Shown: positions 52,460 through 59,799 of the stretch, one piece after another
Layout of the letters: the number at the start of each line of letters is the position of its first letter
How positions within the stretch are numbered: the stretch's first letter is position 1
Assembly: GCF_014837145.1 (NCBI RefSeq)
Contig: NZ_JACYFS010000003.1
Coordinates: 101,494 to 165,493 of the forward strand
Direction: 5' to 3'
DNA length: 64,000 bases
Source: Chryseobacterium caseinilyticum
Lineage (GTDB): Bacteria; Bacteroidota; Bacteroidia; Flavobacteriales; Weeksellaceae
Position numbers and translations under genes: made by a program
The notes under the pieces: model-generated
The model's database searches: none
Told to the model about the DNA's origin: nothing
The model's input: the letters and a program-made list of their open reading frames with translations, nothing else

Positions 52460-53874
52460 ATGGTTTTACTATACTGAAGTACATCAGTGATGATTCTGCA
52501 AGTATATTGCGTTCCTATTTAGAAAAGGATAAACAGACCATTTCGGCTTTAGAAAAGTACGAAGAGATTTCATACCTAAATCCTTCAGAAAAATTTTTTT
52601 TCTTATTTAAAGAGCACGAAAAATTTATAAACAGAAATCAGGAAATCTTAACTAAAAATTCAGAACATCTCTTATCAGTAATGGGATTATTATTCCAGAT
52701 AGAGACTTATGCTTACAGTCACGAAACATCATCCATATATGATAAAGTTTTTGAAGACGGAGTTTCAGTTGTTCCGATTAATCGGTACTTTCCTGAAGAG
52801 GTAAATATTGAATATAATCTTACAAATATTGACAGCATAATATGTTATATTGACATATTTTTTAATATCGAAATTTACAAAACAATACGGCGAGTATTAA
52901 ATAGACATCACGATCATTCCGATAATGGAAAATTACAAGTTTTAAATTATGAAACCGCTTTTAATGATATTGAATTTCTAAATTTTTATCCATTTTTATT
53001 CAAGGGCAATAGTGAATTGGAGAATCACCTTAAATATATTTCTAATAAATTAAACTGCTTAGATAGAAGTAATATTATTGAGTATTTTCAGGTTATAAAT
53101 AACAAATTCTATTTGATTTTTGAAGAGATATTTTCAAGAACTAAGTGCAACTACACCAAGTGTTACAACTTCTATGATTTCAGACAGAGAGCGATTTTAT
53201 ATATAGATGATAATGATGAAGCGCTTATATATTTAGAAAAGTTCTTTCAACCGAGGAAACATCATAAATTTGATTATCAATACTATATTACATTTTTCAG
53301 TATTACAGTTGATTTTAAATTACCTGATCTGCAGTTTATAAAAGACTATGATAAAAAATATTATTTTGATATTGGGATTAGAGTTTTGGAGAGTTTTCAT
53401 GGCCATATGGAAATGATAAAACACAATGCTGAACTAGAAGAAAATAATGCTTTGAACAATGATTTAAAGAAGCTCATTAATGGCAATAAATACAAAAATT
53501 TACTTAAAATCAATATTAATTGTAACAAGGCCATTATTTTGCCCAATGGTTTCATAGACACGGTTTTGTCCGGAAATAAAGAATTAAAAAAAGATTTTAA
53601 AGCTTTAATAATGTTTCTAGTTGAGGATTCAAAGACAGATTTTCCAACTACTAATAAACTAACCGTTGAAAACATCAAGTACATTATGCGCTTTTTTTCA
53701 AAATATAAAGGTCAAGAGTTTGATTATTCGGTTTCAAATTTAAAATATTTGCTGACGAATTTTGCTGAAAAACCTGAAGAATATACTAATTCCTCCATAG
53801 ATAAAGCCCATAGAGATAAAATGTTTGATTTAGATCAAACTTTGCAAAGTAAGCTAAATTCCTTAGTCCGCTAA
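52450..53874 (+). CDS. Unknown protein coupled to the integrase
   Basis: 474 aa with no recognised domain, no signal peptide and no membrane segment. It is mostly helical, rich in Ile, Asn, Lys, Phe and Tyr. Features are FFLFKEHEKFINRNQEI, RHHDHSDNGK near residue 150, and a C-terminal part (NIKYIMRFFSKYKGQEFDYSVSNLKYLLTNF) that could be a DNA-binding helical bundle. Its start overlaps the integrase by 10 bases, so the two are made together. Position suggests a role in excision or element regulation, comparable to RteC-like genes, but I do not see clear homology. Confidence 0.5.
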   Translation: MEINGFTILKYISDDSASILRSYLEKDKQTISALEKYEEISYLNPSEKFFFLFKEHEKFINRNQEILTKNSEHLLSVMGLLFQIETYAYSHETSSIYDKVFEDGVSVVPINRYFPEEVNIEYNLTNIDSIICYIDIFFNIEIYKTIRRVLNRHHDHSDNGKLQVLNYETAFNDIEFLNFYPFLFKGNSELENHLKYISNKLNCLDRSNIIEYFQVINNKFYLIFEEIFSRTKCNYTKCYNFYDFRQRAILYIDDNDEALIYLEKFFQPRKHHKFDYQYYITFFSITVDFKLPDLQFIKDYDKKYYFDIGIRVLESFHGHMEMIKHNAELEENNALNNDLKKLINGNKYKNLLKININCNKAIILPNGFIDTVLSGNKELKKDFKALIMFLVEDSKTDFPTTNKLTVENIKYIMRFFSKYKGQEFDYSVSNLKYLLTNFAEKPEEYTNSSIDKAHRDKMFDLDQTLQSKLNSLVR

Positions 53875-53933
53875 CGACTCTCTACACTAAATTTTAATAT
53901 CTAATAATCAGTAATTTAATTATTTTTAAAATC

Positions 53934-53947
53934 CCGTTTTTTAACGG
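53934..53947 (+). other. Small dyad between the 474-aa gene and the excisionase gene
   Basis: CCGTT, TTTT, AACGG: a short perfect hairpin. It could be a weak terminator or an operator for the HTH gene 66 bases downstream. The following bases are not a T-run. Confidence 0.35.
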
Positions 53948-54013
53948 AATTGATTTTTGCGTTTCAATCTTAAAGAACTTTGGCTTTAGAAAAACCAATT
54001 AAAGTTCAATAAA

Positions 54014-54304
54014 ATGTCATTACAACTTTATTCACACTCAAAGGGTGATTTAGAAAAAATGGTTGAGATCATTCTCGCCAAGGCTCAGAATTTTGTACTC
54101 CCTCAAAGAAAAGAGGAAGACCAGACTGAAGACCTCATTACGCAGACTGCAGCAGCAAAATTTCTGCACATGTCAATTCCTACAATTATTAACCACAGAA
54201 AAAATAAGGATTTACCCCACTACAATTTTAGTGGTCGTTATTTTTATTCGAAAAAGGAACTACTGGATTACGGAAGAAAACGCAACCAAAATAAAGCAGG
54301 TTAA
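54014..54304 (+). CDS. Excisionase-type winged-helix DNA-binding protein
   Basis: 96 aa. The motif TQTAAAKFLHMSIPTIINHRKNKDLPHYNFSGRYFYSKKELLDY (parts: TQTAAAKFLHMS, TIINHRKNKDL, FYSKKELLDY) is the MerR/Xis-type 'DNA-binding domain, excisionase family'. The first 45 residues are a basic helical extension. Such proteins direct excision or regulate replication and mobilization genes in Bacteroidota elements. It lies 23 bases before the replication initiator gene. Confidence 0.8.
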   Translation: MSLQLYSHSKGDLEKMVEIILAKAQNFVLPQRKEEDQTEDLITQTAAAKFLHMSIPTIINHRKNKDLPHYNFSGRYFYSKKELLDYGRKRNQNKAG

Positions 54305-54327
54305 TAATCACTCTAGAATTAAAACTT

Positions 54328-55416
54328 ATGCCTAACAATCAAACTAGGAAGATTGCGAAAAAAGATTATTATGAAAATGAATCTGCAGAAGTTATTCGGA
54401 TTAGCAATCATTTTGTAGATAGTTTTTTATTCCAAGATAATGTTGCATCTGATATTCCAATTAATGCATTGAGAATTATTTTCAATATTATTTCAATCAT
54501 CAGAAATCATCAGTTTATGCCTGATAATCAACCTAGGCAGTTATCTCTTTTTGATGCAGAGTATGAAACAGATCATAATATTTTTGCCACATTCAAAATT
54601 AGAAATAGTAAAATTTCAGAAAAGAGATCCAGCAAACAAGTTGTTGAGGCGTATGAATATTTAGCAACATTCAAAATGGGATGGTATGTATCAAAAAATC
54701 TGGCTGGGAAAGATATTAAAACATTTGGAGGACTAATTTCTTTACCATCTTATGAGGACAGAGGCTACACATCTTTTTTGGTAAGTAGTTTTTGGCTTAA
54801 GAAACTTGTTGTTTTATCAGATTACAACAATTTACTCTATCAACTGGTTTACAATATTAGAAATAATAAACACGTATTATTTGCAATTTGGCTAGCTAAA
54901 ATACCAGAAGCTGGAACACATGTAAAACTAGAAACCTTTAACCAAAAATTCAGTGTTAACTATAAGAAAGCGAACGATTTCTGTGTCAAATTTTTAATAC
55001 CTATAAGGTTACAGCTAAACATCTATAATCAGGTTTCGTTTAATTATAAATACGAAAAAGAATTAATTTTTATCATTCGCTATAATACTAAGAACATAAA
55101 AGATGATGTTTTGAGTCAAAAATTAAATGAAAAGAGATTGATAATACAAAGGTTTAGATATTTTGTAAAGAGATACTCATTAGAGAGTATCAACCTTGAA
55201 AGGTTTTCCTATAACTATAAGGAAATCATTGCGACAAGAATTGAGATTGAAAAAGCATATATTATTTTTAAGAAAAACAATCGTGCAAATGGCAACTCAT
55301 CAACTCAATTTAAAGGGATTAACTTTTTGCAAGAAATGCAAAGCATCATAATTCAACTACATAGGAATACCGAAACTGGAAAAAGATTACCAAATGCATA
55401 TCAAATTATTTTATAG
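54328..55416 (+). CDS. Plasmid-type replication initiator (Rep_3/RepB-like)
   Basis: 362 aa. Winged-helix initiator features: INALRIIFNIISIIRNHQF near residue 50, SKQVVEAYEYLATFKMGWY near 110, KLVVLSDYNNLLYQLVYNIRNNKHVLFAIWLAKIP (parts: DYNNLLYQLVYNIRN, HVLFAIWLAKIP) near 175 and LETFNQKFSVNYKKANDFCVKFL near 220. The family name is inferred because eight 20-base iterons follow directly, starting 5 bases after the stop, the classic arrangement of iteron-controlled theta replicons. Copy control by binding the iterons is likely. Confidence 0.75.
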   Translation: MPNNQTRKIAKKDYYENESAEVIRISNHFVDSFLFQDNVASDIPINALRIIFNIISIIRNHQFMPDNQPRQLSLFDAEYETDHNIFATFKIRNSKISEKRSSKQVVEAYEYLATFKMGWYVSKNLAGKDIKTFGGLISLPSYEDRGYTSFLVSSFWLKKLVVLSDYNNLLYQLVYNIRNNKHVLFAIWLAKIPEAGTHVKLETFNQKFSVNYKKANDFCVKFLIPIRLQLNIYNQVSFNYKYEKELIFIIRYNTKNIKDDVLSQKLNEKRLIIQRFRYFVKRYSLESINLERFSYNYKEIIATRIEIEKAYIIFKKNNRANGNSSTQFKGINFLQEMQSIIIQLHRNTETGKRLPNAYQIIL

Positions 55417-55420
55417 AGGC

Positions 55421-55707
55421 TTTGCGATATTCCACTCCTGAGTTTGCGGTATTCCACTCCTTGCAAATGCGGTTTTCCGCTCTCTGAAGTTAACAAAATG
55501 TTAAAACTAAGTTTTTAGATGAAGACTTTGCGGTATTCCACTCCTGTTTAAAAAGTTATCCACAAAAAAAGCTGATTTTGAGAGTCAAACTTAAGATTTC
55601 ATCTACTGATGCGGTATTCCGCTCCTGCCAAAAATGATGATTTTGCGGTATTCCACTCCTGTCAATTGCGGTATTCCGCTCCTGCTACTTGCGGTATTCC
55701 ACTCGTG
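55421..55707 (+). repeat. Iteron array: candidate replication origin of the element
   Basis: Eight 20-base direct repeats with consensus TTTGCGGTATTCCACTCCTG at 55421, 55443, 55467, 55527, 55608, 55642, 55665 and 55688. Position 15 alternates A/G (CCACTC or CCGCTC); copies 1, 3 and 8 carry single changes. Spacing is irregular, with the largest gap (61 bases) holding a DnaA box. This is an origin of iteron plasmids, bound by the Rep protein encoded upstream, followed by an AT-rich stretch (55757-55833) suited to melting. Confidence 0.85.
55556..55564 (+). promoter_or_regulatory. DnaA box within the iteron region
   Basis: TTATCCACA, a perfect consensus DnaA box, between iterons 4 and 5. Its position in a Rep/iteron region is that expected for a plasmid origin. 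Confidence 0.75.
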
Positions 55708-55756
55708 AAAAACATCCGAAAACCCTTTACAGAAAGGCTTTCCAGGCTACAATTAA

Positions 55757-55833
55757 AAGGTATTATAAAAGTTATTTAAAAGTTTCTTTTTTTATTAAAA
55801 GAATTTTTTGCTAGTCAAAAAAAAAAAAAAATA
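55757..55833 (+). other. AT-rich segment, possible DNA unwinding element
   Basis: Runs of A and T, including a 14-base A run directly before the next ATG, follow the iterons. It has almost no G or C and no ORF. A role as the origin's melting region is inferred from position. Confidence 0.4.
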
Positions 55834-56667
55834 ATGAATTGCGCTCAATTTAAAATGATTCCTTGCGAGGAACTCCTAATATCTATTGGTCATCAACCAC
55901 AAAAACAGAACGAAAGAGAGGTCTGGTTTTTAAATCCTTTTGGAAAAGAGTCGGAATGCTCATTTAAAGTAAACAGAACAAAAAATATATGGTATTTGTA
56001 CTCAGAAGGAATTGGCGGTAATAATATAGACTTTATGAAAAAATATTTTTCTTATTCGGTGTCTGAAATCTTGAATTGGGCAACCAACAAAAAATTCTCA
56101 AAATTTCATTCTCCTGAAATCCTTACTTATTCAAATTATAAAATTAATTCGATAAAACCAATTGAAAACAAAAACCTGAAAAAATATATGTCCGGTAGAG
56201 GACTTTCAGACAGAACATATCAATATGTAAAAGAAATAAACTTTACTGTAGATTCAAAAACCCTATACGCCGTGGGACAACAGAATATTAGCGGTGGTTG
56301 GGAACTTCGTAATGCATTTTATAAAGGTTCAATTTTTAAAAAAGACATTACCATTATCAATAATGGCAGTAAAAAAGTATTTGTTGTAGAAGGATTCACA
56401 GAAGCCCTTAGCCTTATTGAGCTAAGCCGAAACTTCACTGATGACATTCTTATATTAAACTCTGTCACTCTTATTTCTACGGCCATCCAACATCTTCAAA
56501 AGTACAATGAACACATCCTTCTTCTCAACAACGATAAGGCAGGATTAAAAGGAACAGATTCTCTACTTAAATTTTTTCCTCATGCAAAAAATAAGTCCTC
56601 GAAGATATTTCCACACATTGACCTTAATGATTACCTAGTTTCAATAAAAAAAATTAAAACAATATGA
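55834..56667 (+). CDS. Toprim (DnaG-like) primase-related protein
   Basis: 277 aa. The N-terminus (PCEELLISIGHQPQKQNEREVWFLNPFGKESECSFKV, parts: EELLISIGHQPQ, FLNPFGKESECSFKV) resembles the domain before Toprim in element-borne primases, without obvious zinc Cys residues. The Toprim core shows VFVVEGFTEALSLIEL (Glu near residue 190) and ILLLNNDKAGLKG, with Asn in place of the first Asp of DxD. It probably helps to prime replication or transfer of the element. It is transcribed ahead of the mobilization genes, with a 4-base overlap to the next one. Confidence 0.8.
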   Translation: MNCAQFKMIPCEELLISIGHQPQKQNEREVWFLNPFGKESECSFKVNRTKNIWYLYSEGIGGNNIDFMKKYFSYSVSEILNWATNKKFSKFHSPEILTYSNYKINSIKPIENKNLKKYMSGRGLSDRTYQYVKEINFTVDSKTLYAVGQQNISGGWELRNAFYKGSIFKKDITIINNGSKKVFVVEGFTEALSLIELSRNFTDDILILNSVTLISTAIQHLQKYNEHILLLNNDKAGLKGTDSLLKFFPHAKNKSSKIFPHIDLNDYLVSIKKIKTI

Positions 56668-56966
56668 ACCCTGAAGATTATAAACCAAATCCTAAACCTA
56701 GAAAAAGAAAAACACAAGAAGAGCGTCTAGCCGAAATACAAGAAAAGAAAAAAAGGCTTTTAGCGCTTGAAAATAAATTGAAAAAATCGAACTCTAATGA
56801 ACTTAGAAAAAAAAGATCTCATACCTTCTATACTTTTGGCGGAGAAATGTTCTCAGACAATTGGGAGGAACTGCGCAAAATTTTAATTGATGAAAAAAGC
56901 TGGCATACTATAGAGGTTATTATTGACGAAAAACTATTTGTAAATAAAACAAAATTAACAGACTGA
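56664..56966 (+). CDS. Small basic protein, possible mobilization accessory
   Basis: 100 aa. The N-terminus is strongly basic and coiled coil (PKPRKRKTQEERLAEIQEKKKRLLALENKL). A compact C-terminal part (FSDNWEELRKILIDEKSWHTIEVIID) is not recognised. It overlaps the Toprim gene by 4 bases and lies immediately left of the candidate oriT. A MobB/C-like relaxosome role is inferred from place and charge only. Confidence 0.5.
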   Translation: MNPEDYKPNPKPRKRKTQEERLAEIQEKKKRLLALENKLKKSNSNELRKKRSHTFYTFGGEMFSDNWEELRKILIDEKSWHTIEVIIDEKLFVNKTKLTD

Positions 56967-56980
56967 AAAAAAGAGATAAC

Positions 56981-57049
56981 GCCCTTAGGAAGTTTTAAAG
57001 TTTCGCAAGCTGCACAATAAAACTTCACGGGCTACTTTTAGAAAAAGTA
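56981..57049. other. Candidate origin of transfer (oriT)
   Basis: GAAGTTTTA (56989-56997) pairs with TAAAACTTC (57018-57026), with outer GCCC (56981-56984) and GGGC (57029-57032) arms. A second dyad, TACTTTT-AGA-AAAAGTA, follows at 57033-57049. It sits immediately before the relaxase gene, as oriT does in MobA-type systems. The nic site cannot be located from sequence. Confidence 0.5.
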
Positions 57050-57060
57050 ACAAAACCAAA

Positions 57061-57996
57061 ATGGCTGCAAAAGATTCACTCAAATATGGTACGAGAAAAA
57101 GAGAGTGTTATCGTATTTACGATAGCACTTTAGGTTTCACAAATAGAACAGATGGTAACGTCAATTTTCTACTGGACAAATGGCAAAAAATTGAAAACTT
57201 TGAATTTTCTAAGAGAAAAAATGGAAAGGTTCTTAGTAAAATAATTCTAATGTTTCCTAATGAATGGCCAGAAGTTAAAAAAGAAAAAGTTATTGAAGAA
57301 TTTCTTAGGGAGAAATTTAATAATAATCATGATTTCACATTTTGTTTTCATGGGGGCAAAGACGGAGAAGTTACCCATAATTCTCACGGTCATTTATACT
57401 ATTGTGAAAGAAAATTAAACGACGAAAAGAGAAGGAAAGATCCAGCGATGTCAAAACTAGGCTTTGTTGATAAGTTTGTTAAAGATTGGCAGAAAGTCTG
57501 TGGTATTGATTTAAAAAAAAATCCAAAAGTCCCGCGAATTCCGATGATGCAGTGGAAAGCAAATCCTGATGAAGCAAGAATGATAAAAGCCAGACAAAAA
57601 GAGGATAGCATTTCAAAAAAATTAGAAATTTTCGATTTGCAAAAAGAAATTCTTTCCCTTACTCTGTTGAGCAGAAGAATTATTAGAAATAAAAAACACT
57701 CAGATCAAAAATCAATATTTATTCCGGCTGAAAATATTCAGCCAGCACACCAAAATACACATCTCCAAAATAATCTTTTAGAAGAGAAAGAAAAAGAGAA
57801 AAAATATAAGTTTGCTCAATATATCTCCGAACTACTGTCCAGAGATCACGTATTGGATCTGAGAACTTTTGCTGCAGAATTAGACGCTAACGATATTATT
57901 ATAAATTTTGATCCTGAAAAAGGGTTTTTATTTGAAACTTTAGACTATCAACACCAGATATATTCTTCTGATTTATCATTGCATGATTATTCATAG
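57061..57996 (+). CDS. MobA/MobL-like relaxase
   Basis: 311 aa, short for a MobA. The N-terminal portion (KDSLKYGTRKRECYRIYDSTLGF) and a central histidine motif VTHNSHGHLYYCERKLN near residues 106-122 correspond to the metal-binding HxxHxH motif of MobA/MobL relaxases. The C-terminal half is basic and helical (EARMIKARQKEDSISKKLEI). The catalytic Tyr cannot be assigned; Y9 and Y18 are candidates. A relaxase without conjugation genes in the window makes the element mobilizable, not self-transmissible as seen here. It lies just after the candidate oriT. Confidence 0.65.
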   Translation: MAAKDSLKYGTRKRECYRIYDSTLGFTNRTDGNVNFLLDKWQKIENFEFSKRKNGKVLSKIILMFPNEWPEVKKEKVIEEFLREKFNNNHDFTFCFHGGKDGEVTHNSHGHLYYCERKLNDEKRRKDPAMSKLGFVDKFVKDWQKVCGIDLKKNPKVPRIPMMQWKANPDEARMIKARQKEDSISKKLEIFDLQKEILSLTLLSRRIIRNKKHSDQKSIFIPAENIQPAHQNTHLQNNLLEEKEKEKKYKFAQYISELLSRDHVLDLRTFAAELDANDIIINFDPEKGFLFETLDYQHQIYSSDLSLHDYS

Positions 57997-58025
57997 TCTT
58001 GCTCTCTATACCTATTGCGATATAG

Positions 58026-58238
58026 CTAAGAAGAAAATGCTTTTCCAAAGGCAAGCCACCATCCATAGACTGTCCATCCAAAAAATAGATTAATAAATAA
58101 TACAGTAAAGATTTTAAATTTCAGAATTGGACTTCGCAGTATTGAAATCATGGTCGGAATGAAGTAAAGAAAGAGAATTATTTTCAAAAAGAATGCACCA
58201 CCTTCTTCCTGTGTAGAAATTGCTAGAACTTGTATCAT
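58026..58238 (-). CDS. Superinfection immunity-like membrane protein
   Basis: 70 aa. Motifs LFLYFIPTMISILRSPILK and FTVLFINLFFGWTVYGWWLA match the phage superinfection-immunity (Imm) family: Y-x-x-P-T and N-x-F-x-G-W-T-x-x-G-W. Two membrane helices. In phage T4, Imm blocks DNA entry of superinfecting phage. The relationship is by motif, and some members are of unknown function. A 34-aa hydrophobic ORF lies 12 bases upstream in the same direction. Confidence 0.75.
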   Translation of the reverse strand: MIQVLAISTQEEGGAFFLKIILFLYFIPTMISILRSPILKFKIFTVLFINLFFGWTVYGWWLAFGKAFSS

Positions 58239-58250
58239 GCTTATATAAAA

Positions 58251-58355
58251 TTAAAAGCGTGGAACTAATGCCAATCCGTACATAGGTGCCGCGAAGTACC
58301 CGATAACCAGAAAGACTTTAGTCCACGCAGTAAGCATGGGCATTAAGTCTATCAT
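58251..58355 (-). CDS. 34-aa hydrophobic ORF upstream of the immunity-like gene
   Basis: ATG at 58355, TAA at 58251-58253. It encodes one membrane segment (VFLVIGYFAAPMYGLAL) between a Met/Asp start and an Arg-Phe end. The GC content is clearly above that of the flanking bases, a sign of coding. It may be a small toxin, a leader peptide or a companion membrane subunit. It is too short to recognise. The end is 12 bases from the next start. Confidence 0.4.
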   Translation of the reverse strand: MIDLMPMLTAWTKVFLVIGYFAAPMYGLALVPRF

Positions 58356-58689
58356 TTTTGGCTATCATATTAAAGTTCGCGGCTTTATGTACCAAAACAA
58401 TAGCTTATGCTTGTTGTTGATTTTACAACTGCAAATACTAATTGGTGATAAACATTTAAAATTTTCGGATAATCAGAAGCTAAAAAAATATTGTTGATAA
58501 AATAATCCTTACAAGGGTTCATGCTTGGTCTGAGCCAATTACTCAAAGATATTTACAGATTTTATTTGACAATAACCTTAATAAAAGAACTTTTTTGAAT
58601 GTTTGACGAAATTGTTTGCGAATTTACGGGATCACGTCTTTTTCTTAATATGGGTTTTATTATCTTTAGGAATTATTTTATTTTTCTGA
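58356..58689. other. Intergenic region before the Dnd-like operon
   Basis: About 330 AT-rich bases between the leftward small genes and the cysteine desulfurase. It must hold the promoters of both directions. Only imperfect matches to TAnnTTTG are seen (TTTG at about 58575 followed 19 bases later by AACTTTTT). No repeat or RNA structure is recognised. Confidence 0.3.
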
Positions 58690-59799
58690 ATGATTTACTT
58701 AGATAATGCATCAACAACAAATGTTGACCCTACTGTTTTCAACGAGATGACACCATATTTTACATTGATGTATCATAATGCTTCAAGCAATTATTTGAAT
58801 GCAAAAGCTGTCAAATTAAAAATTGAGGAAAGTAGGGAAATCTGTGCTAAAATAATTAATTGTGATGCTTCAGAAATAGTTTTTACCTCAGGAGCAACAG
58901 AGTCTATAAATATGGCTCTGAAAGGTTATATGGAAGAAAACTTCGATAAAGGCAATCATATAATAACCTGCAAAACCGAACATAAAGCTGTCTTAAAAAC
59001 TTGTGAATATTTAGAAACGAAGGGTATTGATGTCACATATTTAGATGTAAATAAAGATGGTGCTATCGATTTAGCTGAACTAGAAAGCTCAATCAATTCA
59101 AATACCGCACTAATTTCTATAATGTTAGTTAATAATGAGACCGGTGTAATTCACGATCTTAAAAAAATTTCTGAAATAGCTCAAAAATATAACATTACGG
59201 TTTTTTGTGATGCAACTCAAGCACTTGGAAAAATAACTGTCGATGTGCAAGAATTAGGAATAGATATGTTATGTATGAGTGCACATAAAATTAATGGTCC
59301 AAAAGGAATTGGCTTTTTGTATTTCAAAAAGCATATTAAACTTTCACCACTACTACATGGAGGTTCACAAGAAAATAATATGAGAAGCGGAACTTACAAC
59401 ACACCTCTAATCGTTGGTCTCGGAAAAGCATGTGATTTAGCATCTTCCAATTTGCAAATTAATCAAAAACATTCAAAGAAATTGTTTGAAAGTATAATTG
59501 AAAAATTAGCTACTCTTAAAAGCATAGAAATTATAGCCTTAAATACAAACAGAGTATTCAATATTATAAATATGAGGGTTACCGGTTTAGATGCATCCTT
59601 TTTTGTTGAATCTAATAAAGAGATCAATGTAAGTAATGGATCAGCCTGCACATCTAGAATTATTGAAGGATCCCATGTTTTAAAAGCTATGGGATTTTCC
59701 GATATAGAGGCGAGTGAATGCCTTAGAATATCTTTTGATAAGAACACAACTGAAGAAGAGTTGAACATTTTATATCAACAATTAAAAAATGTATGCTAG
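58690..59799 (+). CDS. Cysteine desulfurase, DndA-like
   Basis: 369 aa class V aminotransferase-fold enzyme. The start IYLDNASTTNVDP is typical of NifS/IscS/DndA. PLP Lys in SAHKINGPKGIGFLYF near residue 200; SGATESINMALKG near 70; active Cys in NGSACTSRIIEGSHVLKAMG near 319. It takes sulfur from Cys to make a persulfide. Its operon partners (a PLD-helicase and a DndD-like ATPase) point to sulfur for DNA modification, not Fe-S assembly. It overlaps the helicase by 7 bases. SufE in the core genome is a different route. Confidence 0.85.
   Translation: MIYLDNASTTNVDPTVFNEMTPYFTLMYHNASSNYLNAKAVKLKIEESREICAKIINCDASEIVFTSGATESINMALKGYMEENFDKGNHIITCKTEHKAVLKTCEYLETKGIDVTYLDVNKDGAIDLAELESSINSNTALISIMLVNNETGVIHDLKKISEIAQKYNITVFCDATQALGKITVDVQELGIDMLCMSAHKINGPKGIGFLYFKKHIKLSPLLHGGSQENNMRSGTYNTPLIVGLGKACDLASSNLQINQKHSKKLFESIIEKLATLKSIEIIALNTNRVFNIINMRVTGLDASFFVESNKEINVSNGSACTSRIIEGSHVLKAMGFSDIEASECLRISFDKNTTEEELNILYQQLKNVC

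Noticed and set aside
55421..55707. Possible CRISPR array
   Set aside because: Repeats are only 20 bases, spacing varies from 3 to 61 bases, and no cas gene is near. An iteron origin explains it fully.
57061..57996. Phage replication or recombination protein
   Set aside because: The HNSHGHLYY motif and the place after the dyads fit a relaxase better; no phage structural genes are in the window.
58257..58331. Possible riboswitch or structured RNA
   Set aside because: GCGTGGA and TCCACGC arms form a long-range stem, but the segment is better explained as a short leftward ORF with higher GC. The stem is not compact and no known fold fits.
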